A DNA stretch of 53,553 nucleotides from Dietzia alimentaria 72 (GCF_000226215.1 NZ_AGFF01000004.1:1-53553), one strand, 5' to 3'. Shown: positions 33,746 through 42,457, numbered from the stretch's first letter. Made by a program: numbers and translations. Notes: a model not told the origin generated them from the letters alone.

Positions 33746-34703
33746 GTCGCGCCAGGGCATCTCGTTTGACCGCATCAGGCGCGAACGAAGCTTCGACTGA
33801 CGTCCGGGCGCAGCCGATGAGCCTGGGCTCCGGGATTCCCATCCGCTCGTGGGCCAGCACGTACTCGTCCACCACGTCCACCCCGAACAGCAGCGGGTCG
33901 TCGGCGTTGATCGAACACCGCACCCCGGCCTCGAGTAGCGCCGCAAGGGGGTGCTGTTCGAGTGACGAAGAGACCCCCAGGATCACGTTCGAGCTGGGAC
34001 ACACGTCCAGGCAAACGCCGCTGTTCGCCAACAGATCCACCACCTCGGGGTCCTCGACGGCCCGAACGCCGTGTTGGATGCGGTCAACCCCCAGGGTCAC
34101 CGCGGCCCGGACCTCGTCCGGGCCCGACAGTTCGCCGGCGTGGGGCACCACTCCGAGCCCGGCGTCACGAGCGATCGCGAACGCCTCGGCTGCCCCGGCC
34201 ACCGGATTGCCGCGCTCGTCCGCGACCAGGCCGACCGCCACCACACCCCGGTCGGCGAACCGGGCGGCCAGTCGCGCGGCCTCGACGGCGTGATCAGGTC
34301 CGGCCCCGCGGTCGATACTCACGATGGACCCCGTCCACACACCATGCCGGCGTCCGGCGTCGGCGGCGGTCGGGAGGATGAACTCGAGCGCCTCGTCAGC
34401 GGACCCGAACGCCACCGCTTTCTCGGGGATCGACGCGAACTCCAACGCCACCACACCTTGTGCGGCCGCGTCGGCCACCACCTCGTCGAGCATCCTCGCC
34501 ACCCGCTCGGGGGTCCGGAGCAGCTCGATCAGCAGACCGTACGCATCGAGGAACGAGGTGAAGTCCGCGAAGTCGACCAGCGGCGGCGGCTCGAAGGAGT
34601 CCTCGGCGCACCATTCGCGCAGCGTTGACTCCCGCATCGCGGCCTCGAGGTGCAGGTGCAGATGTGCCTTGGGCAGGGCCGTGAACCGGGCACGAGCGGT
34701 CAT
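33735..34703 (-). CDS. add: Adenosine deaminase-like amidohydrolase
   Basis: A 322-aa Zn hydrolase that probably deaminates adenosine to inosine. Metal and catalytic residues fit: KAHLHLHLE (two metal His), VPHAGE (metal His, catalytic Glu), RIQHG (catalytic His) and INADDP (metal Asp, where the usual form is N-S-D-D-P). The size is typical of bacterial Add. The ATG overlaps the stop of the AGCS symporter by 4 bp, so the genes are coupled. Close relatives act on other aminopurines, so the substrate is inferred. No signal peptide is present. Confidence 0.88.
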   Translation of the reverse strand: MTARARFTALPKAHLHLHLEAAMRESTLREWCAEDSFEPPPLVDFADFTSFLDAYGLLIELLRTPERVARMLDEVVADAAAQGVVALEFASIPEKAVAFGSADEALEFILPTAADAGRRHGVWTGSIVSIDRGAGPDHAVEAARLAARFADRGVVAVGLVADERGNPVAGAAEAFAIARDAGLGVVPHAGELSGPDEVRAAVTLGVDRIQHGVRAVEDPEVVDLLANSGVCLDVCPSSNVILGVSSSLEQHPLAALLEAGVRCSINADDPLLFGVDVVDEYVLAHERMGIPEPRLIGCARTSVEASFAPDAVKRDALARLSR

Positions 34704-36169
34704 TCCTCGGCCTTGACCTCGCGGGCGTCGTCGGCGATGTGCTGGTGCGTGATGGGATCGCTGCCGTCCCAGGCCGTGACGTTCTTGGCCTGCGGTAGGT
34801 CATCGCTGTGGAATACCGGGTTGTGCCCCTGGGCCTTCTGCTGCAGATAGTGCCCGAGCAACGCCACGGCGAGTCCGCCGAGCGGGATGATCGCGATGAG
34901 GTTGATGGTGGCCATGAAGCCCATGAACAGATCCGCGAGCCCCCACACGAGATCGACGGAGCCGAGCGAGCCACCGACCACCGCGACCAACACGAGTGCG
35001 CGGAAGACGTTGATCGACTTGGGGCTCTCGCGGAGGAAGTTGATGTTCGCCTCGCCGTAGTACGAGTTGCCGAGGATCGAGGAGAAGGCCAGGAAGAATA
35101 TGACCACCATGAGGAACGGCACGCCCCAGTCGCCGACCTGCGAGGCGAGCGAGTCCTGGGTGAGGGTGATGCCCTCCCTCTCTCCGCCGAACTCGGGGTT
35201 GGACAACAGGATGATGAACGCGGTGGCCGAGCACACGACCAAGGTGTCGAAGTAGACGCCTAGCGCCTGGACCAGGCCCTGCTTGACCGGGTGGGAGACC
35301 GAGGCGGTGGCCGCGGCGTTGGGAACCGAGCCCATGCCGGCCTCGTTGGAGAACAATCCGCGGCGCATGCCCTGCATGATCGCGGCGCCGATAGCGGCGC
35401 CCGCGACCTCGCGGAAACCGAGAGCGTGGCCGACGATGAGGGAGACCATCTCCGGCACCTCGGTGATGTTGATGGCCACGACGATGAGAGCGACGACGAC
35501 GTAGGCCACCGCCATGACCGGAACCAGGATCTCGGTGACCGCGGACAGGCGTCGTACGCCGCCGAAGATCACTAGGCCCGTCACGACGGCCAACCCGGCG
35601 CCGATCGCAAGTCCCGCGCCGGTGCCTTGCAGATCGAACTGGTTGCGGACGGACTGGGAGATGGAGTTGGCCTGGACGGCGTTGAACACGAAGCCGTAGG
35701 TCACGGTGATGATCACCGCGAACGCGACGGCCAGCGGCTTCCATCCGAGGCCGTCGCGGATGTAGTACGCCGGGCCGCCGATGTAGGAGTCCTTGCCCCT
35801 GACCTTGTACAGCTGCGCGAGGGTGGACTCGATGAACGCCGTAGCCCCGCCGATGATCGCGATGAGCCACATCCAGAACACCGCTCCCGGCCCGCCGACG
35901 GTGATGGCGATCGCCACACCAGCGATGTTCCCCGTGCCCACCCTGGACGCGGCGGAGATGGTGAACGCGCGAAAGGCCGAGATGCCCTTTTTGTCCGGTT
36001 CGATGTCCGACGGCTTCTCCGCGATGGTCCGGAGCATCTCCGGAAACATCCTGACCTGGACGATCAGTGTTCTGGCGGAGAAGTACAGGCCGGCGAACAG
36101 GAGTAGGGCGATGACGCCGTACCAGTAGACGTCGTTGACGCTGGCGACGAGTTCGGTGAGTTGGGTCAC
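34700..36169 (-). CDS. AGCS-family sodium/alanine (glycine) symporter
   Basis: A 489-aa membrane protein with about ten or more helices. The family signature is visible as SRVGTGNIAGVAIAITVGGPGAVFWMW, with further AGCS blocks GGPAYYIRDGL and GLFSNEAGMGSVPNAAATA. The C-terminal tail is polar. The GTG at 36169 gives a start about 20 residues before the first helix; the open frame extends upstream but that part is Arg/His-rich and not membrane-like. It precedes the adenosine deaminase gene in an overlapping operon. Substrate is likely a small amino acid, with Na+ or H+ coupling. Confidence 0.9.
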   Translation of the reverse strand: MTQLTELVASVNDVYWYGVIALLLFAGLYFSARTLIVQVRMFPEMLRTIAEKPSDIEPDKKGISAFRAFTISAASRVGTGNIAGVAIAITVGGPGAVFWMWLIAIIGGATAFIESTLAQLYKVRGKDSYIGGPAYYIRDGLGWKPLAVAFAVIITVTYGFVFNAVQANSISQSVRNQFDLQGTGAGLAIGAGLAVVTGLVIFGGVRRLSAVTEILVPVMAVAYVVVALIVVAINITEVPEMVSLIVGHALGFREVAGAAIGAAIMQGMRRGLFSNEAGMGSVPNAAATASVSHPVKQGLVQALGVYFDTLVVCSATAFIILLSNPEFGGEREGITLTQDSLASQVGDWGVPFLMVVIFFLAFSSILGNSYYGEANINFLRESPKSINVFRALVLVAVVGGSLGSVDLVWGLADLFMGFMATINLIAIIPLGGLAVALLGHYLQQKAQGHNPVFHSDDLPQAKNVTAWDGSDPITHQHIADDAREVKAEE

Positions 36170-36226
36170 GTGTCGACAGTAGTAACGTATGCGCGGTCCC
36201 GCCACTGAAGCTCCTAGGGTGGGGGT

Positions 36227-37132
36227 GTGACTGACACGGGACCGACAGGGCTGGAGCCGACCGCTCCGGACGTTGCACTGCTCTTCGAAGGCGGCGGGAT
36301 GCGGGCGGTGCACACCGCCGGCGTCGTGGAAACGCTCATCGAGGCGGACATCTACGCCGGTCTGGTCGGGGGCATCTCGGCTGGCGCCTCCCATCTGGCG
36401 AACTACGTCTCACGCGACGCGATCCGCGCGCGGAAGAGTTTCGTGGAGATGGCGGCGGATCCGAACTTCGGGGACTGGCGGAGTTTTGCTCGCGGCAAGG
36501 GTTTGTTCAATGCCGAATACATCTACGAGCAGGCCGGACTACCGGACCAGGCGCTGCCGTATGACTTCACGACGTTCGACGCGAGCGAGACCGCGGTTCG
36601 GATCGGGACGTTCCGATGTTCGGACGGTGAGACCGTCTTCTGGAACGAGGACGATGTCGCCTCGATGAACGATCTCATGCGGATGGTGCGGTCGTCGTCG
36701 ACGATGCCGGTCTGGATGCCGCCGGTGCTGATCGACGGTGAGTATTACGTCGACGGCGCGCTCGGCCACGACGGCGGGGTGCCGCTGTCCGCGGCACAGG
36801 AAGCCGGCTTCGAGAGATTCCTGGTGGTGCTCACTCAGCCGAAGGGCTACCGCAAGGCCCCGCCACGCCGGCTCACGCCGTTCTACCGGTCGTACTTTCG
36901 CCGATTCCCGGCGGTGGGGGAGGCGTTACAGCACAGGTGGGCGCTCTACAACGAGACACTTGATGAGATTGAGGAAATGGAGGAGCAGGGGCGCGCGATT
37001 GTGTTCCGGCCCGATCGCGTGATGATCCGCAGCTACGAGCGCAGGATCGATCGGCTCGCTGAGGCGTACACGTTAGGCAGGGAACAGGCCCGGCGCGAAG
37101 TCGACTCCTGGCTGGACTTCTGCGGACTCTGA
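36227..37132 (+). CDS. Patatin-like phospholipase
   Basis: A 301-aa lipolytic enzyme of the RssA/YjjU kind. The oxyanion-hole glycine loop is EGGGMR, the nucleophile Ser51 lies in GISAGAS, and the Asp of the catalytic dyad is in VDGALGHDGG. These are the three hallmarks of bacterial patatins. No signal peptide is visible, so it is probably cytosolic or membrane-associated. It starts with GTG, divergent from the AGCS gene with 57 bp between the two start codons. The substrate is probably an acyl lipid. Confidence 0.9.
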   Translation: MTDTGPTGLEPTAPDVALLFEGGGMRAVHTAGVVETLIEADIYAGLVGGISAGASHLANYVSRDAIRARKSFVEMAADPNFGDWRSFARGKGLFNAEYIYEQAGLPDQALPYDFTTFDASETAVRIGTFRCSDGETVFWNEDDVASMNDLMRMVRSSSTMPVWMPPVLIDGEYYVDGALGHDGGVPLSAAQEAGFERFLVVLTQPKGYRKAPPRRLTPFYRSYFRRFPAVGEALQHRWALYNETLDEIEEMEEQGRAIVFRPDRVMIRSYERRIDRLAEAYTLGREQARREVDSWLDFCGL

Positions 37133-37146
37133 GTCCGATAGATGCG

Positions 37147-37185
37147 GAACGCCGCGGTCGCTTGGAGTATGCGACCGCGGCGTTC
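37147..37185. terminator. Strong bidirectional hairpin
   Basis: A perfect 15-bp stem, GAACGCCGCGGTCGC (37147-37161) with its complement at 37171-37185, closes a 9-nt loop. It lies between the end of the patatin gene (37132) and the end of the convergent 48-aa peptide gene (37203). No T-tract follows, as is common in high-GC actinobacteria. A bidirectional terminator fits. Confidence 0.8.
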
Positions 37186-37202
37186 AATGCGACGAGCCGT
37201 GA

Positions 37203-37349
37203 TCAGGATCCGAAGAGCGCGGCTCCGCCGCTCAGGGTTCCGAGAATGTATGCGGGCAGGTTCAGGAGGCCATCGACGGCGTCGGAGCCCACGGAGGGCG
37301 CGAGCGCGGCCGACCCGGTGGCAAGCTTCGCCCAGAATGCAGAGAACAT
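37203..37349 (-). CDS. 48-aa hydrophobic/amphipathic peptide, unannotated-type small gene
   Basis: A small ORF starting ATG at 37349 with an excellent AAAGGAA ribosome site 7 nt upstream. The peptide starts MFSAFWAKLATG and ends GAALFGS, with the stretch DGLLNLPAYILG between. It is a mostly aliphatic, nearly uncharged peptide with only one Lys and two Asp. No signal peptidase site or Cys is obvious. Size and composition recall the short porin peptides of corynebacteria (PorA/PorH class) or other small envelope peptides, but there is no direct match I can claim. It ends against the hairpin at 37147 and starts 160 bp from sirA, so it may have its own promoter. Confidence 0.55.
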   Translation of the reverse strand: MFSAFWAKLATGSAALAPSVGSDAVDGLLNLPAYILGTLSGGAALFGS

Positions 37350-37471
37350 GATGCGTTCCTTTCGAATTGGTAGCCACTGTCTGTGACCTACGTCTCATAT
37401 GCTATGCCCGTTGCCTCCGGGTCGCCACCGAAGTTCGCCCGCCAGCCGCCGGCAGGGTAGTCAACCCTTAG

Positions 37472-37487
37472 TAGACAGACTGGTCTG
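37472..37487. promoter_or_regulatory. McbR-like operator upstream of sirA
   Basis: TAGAC (37472-37476), six bases, then GTCTG (37483-37487). The consensus for the corynebacterial sulfur regulator McbR is TAGAC-N6-GTCTA, so one base differs. The core GACAGAC..GTCTGTC (37474-37489) is a perfect 7-bp inverted repeat around 2 bp. It sits 22 bp before the sirA start, where a repressor would block transcription. No mcbR gene is in this window. Confidence 0.6.
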
Positions 37488-37508
37488 TCCTCGGTTACTG
37501 TCGCCGCC

Positions 37509-39203
37509 ATGACCGGTATCGAAGCCGCCCCCCGCCCCGCTCGTCCCGCGCGTGCTCCCAAGCCCAAGGGTCAGTGGAGGATCGACGGCAAGCTCACCCT
37601 GAACCACAACGAGGAGTTCAAGTCCGAGGACGACGCGCTGAACGTCAAGCAGCGCATCCTGGACGTCTACTCCAAGGAGGGGTTCGCGTCGATCCCGTCG
37701 GACGACCTCTCCGGACGATTCCGTTGGATGGGCCTGTACACCCAGCGTAAGCAGGGCATCTCCGGAGCCAGGACGTCCAAACTCGAGGCCGACGAGTTGC
37801 AGGACGAGTACTTCATGATGCGGGTGCGCATCGACGGCGGCGCCCTGAGTACCGACCAGCTCCGGGTGATCGCCGGCGTCTCGACGGAGTTCGCCCGCGA
37901 CACCGCGGACATCTCCGACCGGCAGAACGTGCAGTACCACTGGATCCGCATCGAGGACATCCCGGAGATCTGGCGTCGCTTCGACGAGGTGGGACTGACC
38001 ACCATGGAGGCATGCGGCGACTGCCCGCGTGTCGTGCTGGGCAGCCCGGTCGCCGGCATCGCCGCCGATGAGATCGTGGACCCGACCCCGGCGATCCAGG
38101 AGATCAAGGACAAGTACATCGGCAGCCCGGAGTTTTCCAACCTGCCGCGCAAGTACAAGACCGCGTTCACGGGCCATCCCAGCCTCGACGTGGTGCACGA
38201 GATCAACGACATCTCGTTCGTCGGCGTCGTTCACCCGGAGCTGGGCGCGGGTTACGACCTCTGGGTGGGCGGCGGACTGTCCACCAATCCTCTCCTCGCC
38301 CAGCGACTGGGCGCCTTCGTCCGCCCCGAGGAGGCGGTCGAGGTCTGGCACGGGGTAACCAGTGTGTTCCGTGACTACGGATACCGCGCCCAACGCACCC
38401 GCAACCGCCTGAAGTTCCTGGTCAAGGACTGGGGCGTGGAGAAGTTCCGCCAGATCCTGCAGGACGAGTACCTCGGCCGCGAACTCGCGGACGGTCCGGC
38501 GCCCGCCAAGGCCACGGCTCCGGGCGACCACATCGGCGTGTTCGAGCAGAAGGACGGGCGCTTCTTCGTGGGCGCCACCACCACCGTCGGCCGGGCCGGC
38601 GGCGAGGTTCTCACTCAGGTGGCCGACCTGGCGGAGGCTGCCGGTTCGCAGCGGATCCGGTTCACCCCGCATCAGGGCGTGATCGTCCTGGACGTGGCCG
38701 AGGACAAGGTCGAGGCCCTCATCGAGGGGCTCGCGGCGGTCAACCTGCACGCCCGACCCAGTTCGTTCCGCCGGTGGACCATGGCGTGCACGGGCATCGA
38801 GTACTGCAAGCTCGCCTTTGTCGACACCAAGGATGCGGCCACCGAGCTGGTCGGCGAGCTGGAGAAGCGCTTTGCGGGCGACGCCCCGCTGGAGACGCCG
38901 CTGTCGATCCACCTCAACGGCTGCCCCAACAGCTGCGCCCGCATCCAGACCGCCGACATCGGTCTGAAGGGCCAGCTTCTCGACGGCGACACCCCCGGCT
39001 TCCAGGTGCATCTCGGAGGCGGCCTGGCCGCGAGCCACCGCGAGGAGGGTGGCCTCGGCCGCACGGTCCGCGGGCTGCGGGTGAAGACCTCCGATCTGGC
39101 GGACTACGTGGAGCGCGTGATCCGCACGTACGTCGAGCACCGCGACGCCGGCGAGACATTCGCCGAGTGGGCACACCGAGCGGATGAGGAGGTTCTCGTA
39201 TGA
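37509..39203 (+). CDS. sirA: Ferredoxin-dependent sulfite reductase (siroheme)
   Basis: A 564-aa assimilatory sulfite reductase, making sulfide from sulfite with six electrons. The four Cys for the [4Fe-4S]-siroheme centre are in ACTGIEYC and NGCPNSC. Tyr77 (GLYTQR) and Cys169 (MEACGD) are 92 residues apart, the same spacing as the Tyr69-Cys161 covalent pair known from M. tuberculosis NirA/SirA. This separates it from nitrite reductases less clearly, but the cysH partner makes sulfite the likely substrate. The ATG at 37509 lacks a strong ribosome site. A McbR-like operator lies just upstream. It overlaps cysH by 4 bp (ATGA). Confidence 0.94.
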   Translation: MTGIEAAPRPARPARAPKPKGQWRIDGKLTLNHNEEFKSEDDALNVKQRILDVYSKEGFASIPSDDLSGRFRWMGLYTQRKQGISGARTSKLEADELQDEYFMMRVRIDGGALSTDQLRVIAGVSTEFARDTADISDRQNVQYHWIRIEDIPEIWRRFDEVGLTTMEACGDCPRVVLGSPVAGIAADEIVDPTPAIQEIKDKYIGSPEFSNLPRKYKTAFTGHPSLDVVHEINDISFVGVVHPELGAGYDLWVGGGLSTNPLLAQRLGAFVRPEEAVEVWHGVTSVFRDYGYRAQRTRNRLKFLVKDWGVEKFRQILQDEYLGRELADGPAPAKATAPGDHIGVFEQKDGRFFVGATTTVGRAGGEVLTQVADLAEAAGSQRIRFTPHQGVIVLDVAEDKVEALIEGLAAVNLHARPSSFRRWTMACTGIEYCKLAFVDTKDAATELVGELEKRFAGDAPLETPLSIHLNGCPNSCARIQTADIGLKGQLLDGDTPGFQVHLGGGLAASHREEGGLGRTVRGLRVKTSDLADYVERVIRTYVEHRDAGETFAEWAHRADEEVLV

Positions 39204-39982
39204 CCGCTGTGAGCCTGGACCTGCTTCCCCGCAGCACGGTGCTCACGCCGGGTCCCGGTCGTCGGCGTACCACCGAGGAACTCAAGGCGATCGCCGACGA
39301 GGCCGCGCGTCGATTCGACGACCGCGGTATCTACGGCAAGCACGCGGAGATCGACCCGGCCGAGGTCCTGGCCTGGGCCGGCGAGACGTTCGGTGATGCG
39401 CTGGCCGTGGCCTGCTCGATGGCCAATACGGTGGTGCCCGAGATGGCTGCTCCCCACGCCCCTGGTGTGGACGTGCTGTTCCTCGACACCGGCTACCACT
39501 TCTCCGAGACAGTGGGTGTCCGCGATGCCCTCGCCGCCACTCCCGGACTCAACGTGGTGGACGTCCGCAGCCCGGCGACGCGCGAGGAGCACGAGGCCGC
39601 TCTAGGCCCGCGCCCCTTCGAGACCGATCCGGAGATGTGCTGCCGTCTGCGCAAGGTCGAGCCGCTGGACGCCGCCCTCTCGGGCTACGAGGCCTGGATC
39701 ACCGGTCTGCGCCGCGTGGACACCGACCACCGTGCCGGTGCGGCGATCGTGGAGTGGGACGAGAAGCACTCCATGATCAAGATCAACCCGCTGGTCGCGT
39801 GGACCCTCGAGCGGGTCCACGACTACGCGGCCGAGCACGGTTGCCTGCTCAACCCGCTCCTCGACGACGGCTACCCGTCGATCGGCTGCGAGCCGTGCAC
39901 CCACCGGGTCGAGGCCGGCGCCGACCCGCGTTCTGGTCGCTGGGCGGGATCGTCCAAGACCGAGTGCGGCATCCACCTGTGA
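39200..39982 (+). CDS. cysH: Adenylyl-sulfate (APS/PAPS) reductase
   Basis: A 260-aa cytosolic reductase making sulfite from activated sulfate with thioredoxin. The two Cys pairs (MCCRLRK at 147-148 and GCEPC at 230/233) form the [4Fe-4S] site typical of the APS-specific form, and the C-terminal ECGIHL holds the catalytic Cys. Nucleotide-binding blocks ACSMANTVV and FLDTGYHFSET are present. It is co-translated with sirA (ATGA overlap) and with the siroheme-synthase-like gene (GTGA overlap). The ATP-sulfurylase genes are not in this window. Confidence 0.95.
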   Translation: MTAVSLDLLPRSTVLTPGPGRRRTTEELKAIADEAARRFDDRGIYGKHAEIDPAEVLAWAGETFGDALAVACSMANTVVPEMAAPHAPGVDVLFLDTGYHFSETVGVRDALAATPGLNVVDVRSPATREEHEAALGPRPFETDPEMCCRLRKVEPLDAALSGYEAWITGLRRVDTDHRAGAAIVEWDEKHSMIKINPLVAWTLERVHDYAAEHGCLLNPLLDDGYPSIGCEPCTHRVEAGADPRSGRWAGSSKTECGIHL

Positions 39983-40839
39983 CCGCGTCCCTCACAGCAC
40001 CCGCATCTGCACCCGCGCCTGCGCTGGACGGGCTCCCGCTCACCGTTGGGCTGGCCGGGCGCGAGGTGCTGCTCGTCGGCGCCGGCCCCGTGTCGGCCCG
40101 CAGGGCGGCGACGTTCCTGGAGGCCGGGGCACGGGTCCGGGTGGTGGCGCCCGTCGTGGACCCGGCCATGGCTGAGCTCGCGGAGCGGGCGTGTGGCGAT
40201 CTCGTCGTCGTCGTCCGGTCCTTTACCGCCGCCGACCTAAACACGCCCTGGATGGTGCACACCGCGACCGGGAACGCGGTGGTTGACGCTGAGGTCGCCG
40301 CGCTCTGCGAAGAGCGCCGGATCTGGTGCGTGACCGCCGGGGATGCAGCGCTCGGATCGGTGCGGGTGCCCGCGCGCACGGCCGTCACCACGCCCGCCGG
40401 GCTGGTGCGCATCGCGGTGGACTCGGGTGATCCGCGCAGGTCCGTCCAGGTGGGGCGCCAGGTCGCGCGGGCGCTCGCCACCGCGCCGACCGGACTGCGC
40501 GCACGCCGCCGGACAGACACCGGCTGGGTGGCGTTGGCGGGTGGGTGCGGCGACGGTGACCTCCTCACCGTGCGTGCCCGCCGTCTGGTCCATGCCGCCG
40601 ACGTGCTGGTGGTGGACGGTGTGACCGATGCGGGCCTACTGGCCGAGCTCGACGACGACGTCGAGGTTCTTGAGATCGGACCGGACCTGCCCGCGGCCCA
40701 CGTCGCCGAATTGGTGGCTGCCCGGTACGCGGCCGGACTTGGGGTCGTTCGGATCGCCGGCGCCGCCATGATGGCTAGGGCGGCCCGCGAGCTCGAGGCC
40801 GTCGGGGTGGAATTCCAGCTGGTTCCGGGGGTCGTCTGA
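39979..40839 (+). CDS. Siroheme synthase-like: precorrin-2 dehydrogenase plus truncated SUMT domain
   Basis: A 286-aa protein. Residues about 20-165 are the Met8P/CysG-N type dehydrogenase: VLLVGAGPVSARRAATFLEAG is the NAD-binding loop and VRVPARTAVTTPAGLVRIAVD matches the next conserved block. Residues about 180-286 resemble the first 100 residues of uroporphyrinogen III methyltransferase (VALAGGCGDGDLLTVRARRL, ending VPGV) but stop there. The usual SAM-binding loop (G-G-D-P-F-I-F-G-R) is replaced by IAGAAMMARA. So the methylation half looks non-functional or serves another role. It starts with an overlapping GTG after cysH. SUMT activity must come from elsewhere. Confidence 0.82.
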   Translation: MTASLTAPASAPAPALDGLPLTVGLAGREVLLVGAGPVSARRAATFLEAGARVRVVAPVVDPAMAELAERACGDLVVVVRSFTAADLNTPWMVHTATGNAVVDAEVAALCEERRIWCVTAGDAALGSVRVPARTAVTTPAGLVRIAVDSGDPRRSVQVGRQVARALATAPTGLRARRRTDTGWVALAGGCGDGDLLTVRARRLVHAADVLVVDGVTDAGLLAELDDDVEVLEIGPDLPAAHVAELVAARYAAGLGVVRIAGAAMMARAARELEAVGVEFQLVPGVV

Positions 40840-40850
40840 GGCGGGGTCGT

Positions 40851-41633
40851 TCACGCCCACGCTGCGGTGATAGCCGTGTCGATCCCGCCGCGGACCGCCG
40901 CGCGCACGTCGTCGACGCCGGGCGGCGGCCCGGACTCCCAGTGCAGGATCGGCCCGGTGGCCGCCACCGCACGCCGGGGCGGCAGGGTGTTGTGGTCGCG
41001 ACCCTGATAGCCGAGGCCCATCGGCAGCACAGCCACCGGCGCACCTGCCTCGCGGGCGCCGGCCACCATCAGCCCCACGCCCTTTTTGACCGACTCCAGG
41101 CGCAGGGTGCGAAGGTCATCGGCCGAGGAGTTTGTGCCCTCGACGAAGGTCAGCACCACACCACCGGTCACGACCCTGTCCACGCACACGTCGATGAGCC
41201 GTCCCGCGGCTGCGGCGTGCACGTCGGTCGCGGTGCCCTCGTAGTTCTTGGCGCGGAACACCGGGATGGTGCCCGTGTACTCGAATACCGGGCGTAGAAA
41301 GCTGCGAAACAGCGGGTCTTTGGTCAGGCCGGTCCCGCCCGACAGGAATCGGATCCGCTTGTCGAACAATGCTGAGGCCAGGACCAACGGGTCATGCTTC
41401 GACGGATGGTTGACGGCAACGACGATGCCCACCCCCTCGCGGTGGAGCCGGTGCACCTCGGCCACGGTCTCGTCGGGGATCCGCAGCCGCGGGCGGTAGA
41501 GAGCGTCGACAAATCGCAGTAGCGGGTGCGTGAACCGGTCACTGCGGCGGCCGGGACCGTAGTAGTCGTAGACGGCCGCGTAGTTGGACACCGTCACCTC
41601 GGGATGTGACCTCCGCCTCGAACCTGCGTTCAT
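40851..41633 (-). CDS. PlsC-like lysophosphatidate/glycerophospholipid acyltransferase
   Basis: A 260-aa protein with the H-x4-D catalytic motif NHPSKHD and the EGT substrate loop FVEGTNSS. The hydrophobic stretches fit a membrane-associated acyltransferase of phospholipid synthesis. The start is uncertain: ATG at 41633 is used, but GTG codons about 36-42 bp further in (starting near VTVSNYAAVYDYY) are possible. It interrupts the sulfur genes on the opposite strand and is divergent from the sirohydrochlorin chelatase. A role in lipid remodelling is inferred. Confidence 0.85.
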   Translation of the reverse strand: MNAGSRRRSHPEVTVSNYAAVYDYYGPGRRSDRFTHPLLRFVDALYRPRLRIPDETVAEVHRLHREGVGIVVAVNHPSKHDPLVLASALFDKRIRFLSGGTGLTKDPLFRSFLRPVFEYTGTIPVFRAKNYEGTATDVHAAAAGRLIDVCVDRVVTGGVVLTFVEGTNSSADDLRTLRLESVKKGVGLMVAGAREAGAPVAVLPMGLGYQGRDHNTLPPRRAVAATGPILHWESGPPPGVDDVRAAVRGGIDTAITAAWA

Positions 41634-41693
41634 TCTTCGCATTGTCGTCGAGTGGCCGCGGCCGCGCACCCGGATTGCGGCATGCTGGAACCC

Positions 41694-42401
41694 ATGACGA
41701 GCCCCCGACTACTGCTGGTGGCGCACGGGACCCGCTCCGCCACCGGGCGCCGCGTGGTGGGCAGACTCCTGCTCGAGACCCGCAAGCGTCTCCGGGCCGG
41801 CGCGGATGGCGTGGAGTGCAGACTTGCCTGGGTGGACGTGCAGGCGCCCGGCCCGGCACGGGTCCTGGAGGACGGCGTCCCGACTGTGGTGGTCCCGGCG
41901 TTCCTCGCCCGCGGATTCCACGTGATCCACGATGTGGGCCAGGCCTGCGCCAATGCGCCCGGCCCGGTGGTGCAGACACCCCACCTGGGAGCCGAGCCCG
42001 AGGTCGTGCGGGCGCTGGTCCAGCGCCTTGCCGAGGCGGGCGCGATGGGGGCGTTCGGTGCGGACGCGGTGGTCCTGGGCGCGGCGGGCAGCAGTGACGA
42101 GTCGTCACTGGCGGAGACCCGGGCTCTCGCCGAGATGTTGTCGACAGTGCTTCGAGTGCCCGTGACCGCTGGTTTCGCCTCCACCGCGGGCCCTACGGTG
42201 GCCGAGGCTGTCGAGTCTGCGCGGGCCGCCGGGCATCGTCGCGTGGCGGTTGCCACCCACCTTCTCGCGCCGGGCTTCTTCGCGAACAAAATGGCCGCGG
42301 CGGGCGGCGATATCTCCTCCGAACCACTCGGCGCGCACTCGGAGATCATCGATTTGCTGGTGCGGAGATACCTGGAGAATTGCGGGGTTATCGATGGATG
42401 A
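41694..42401 (+). CDS. Sirohydrochlorin chelatase (CbiX/SirB-like)
   Basis: A 235-aa class II chelatase. The N-terminal LLLVAHGTRS and the second-half VAVATHLLAPGFFANK both carry the metal-facing His of the CbiX/SirB duplication. The domain PAFLARGFHVIHDV fits the family. It inserts Fe2+ (or Co2+) into sirohydrochlorin, the last step of siroheme, the cofactor of SirA encoded about 2.5 kb upstream. The start ATG at 41694 follows a weak GGAA site; an ATG 12 bp upstream is in frame. Together with the truncated SUMT fusion it suggests local siroheme supply. Confidence 0.88.
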   Translation: MTSPRLLLVAHGTRSATGRRVVGRLLLETRKRLRAGADGVECRLAWVDVQAPGPARVLEDGVPTVVVPAFLARGFHVIHDVGQACANAPGPVVQTPHLGAEPEVVRALVQRLAEAGAMGAFGADAVVLGAAGSSDESSLAETRALAEMLSTVLRVPVTAGFASTAGPTVAEAVESARAAGHRRVAVATHLLAPGFFANKMAAAGGDISSEPLGAHSEIIDLLVRRYLENCGVIDG

Positions 42402-42457
42402 AGAACGCGGAGAATTTCTTGATAATTCTTTTGTGTGCGTATCCACAGTCTTGCGTG

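Noticed and set aside
37461-39176. A 571-codon minus-strand open frame opposite sirA
   Set aside because: It lies antisense to a fully recognisable sulfite reductase and has no recognisable domain.
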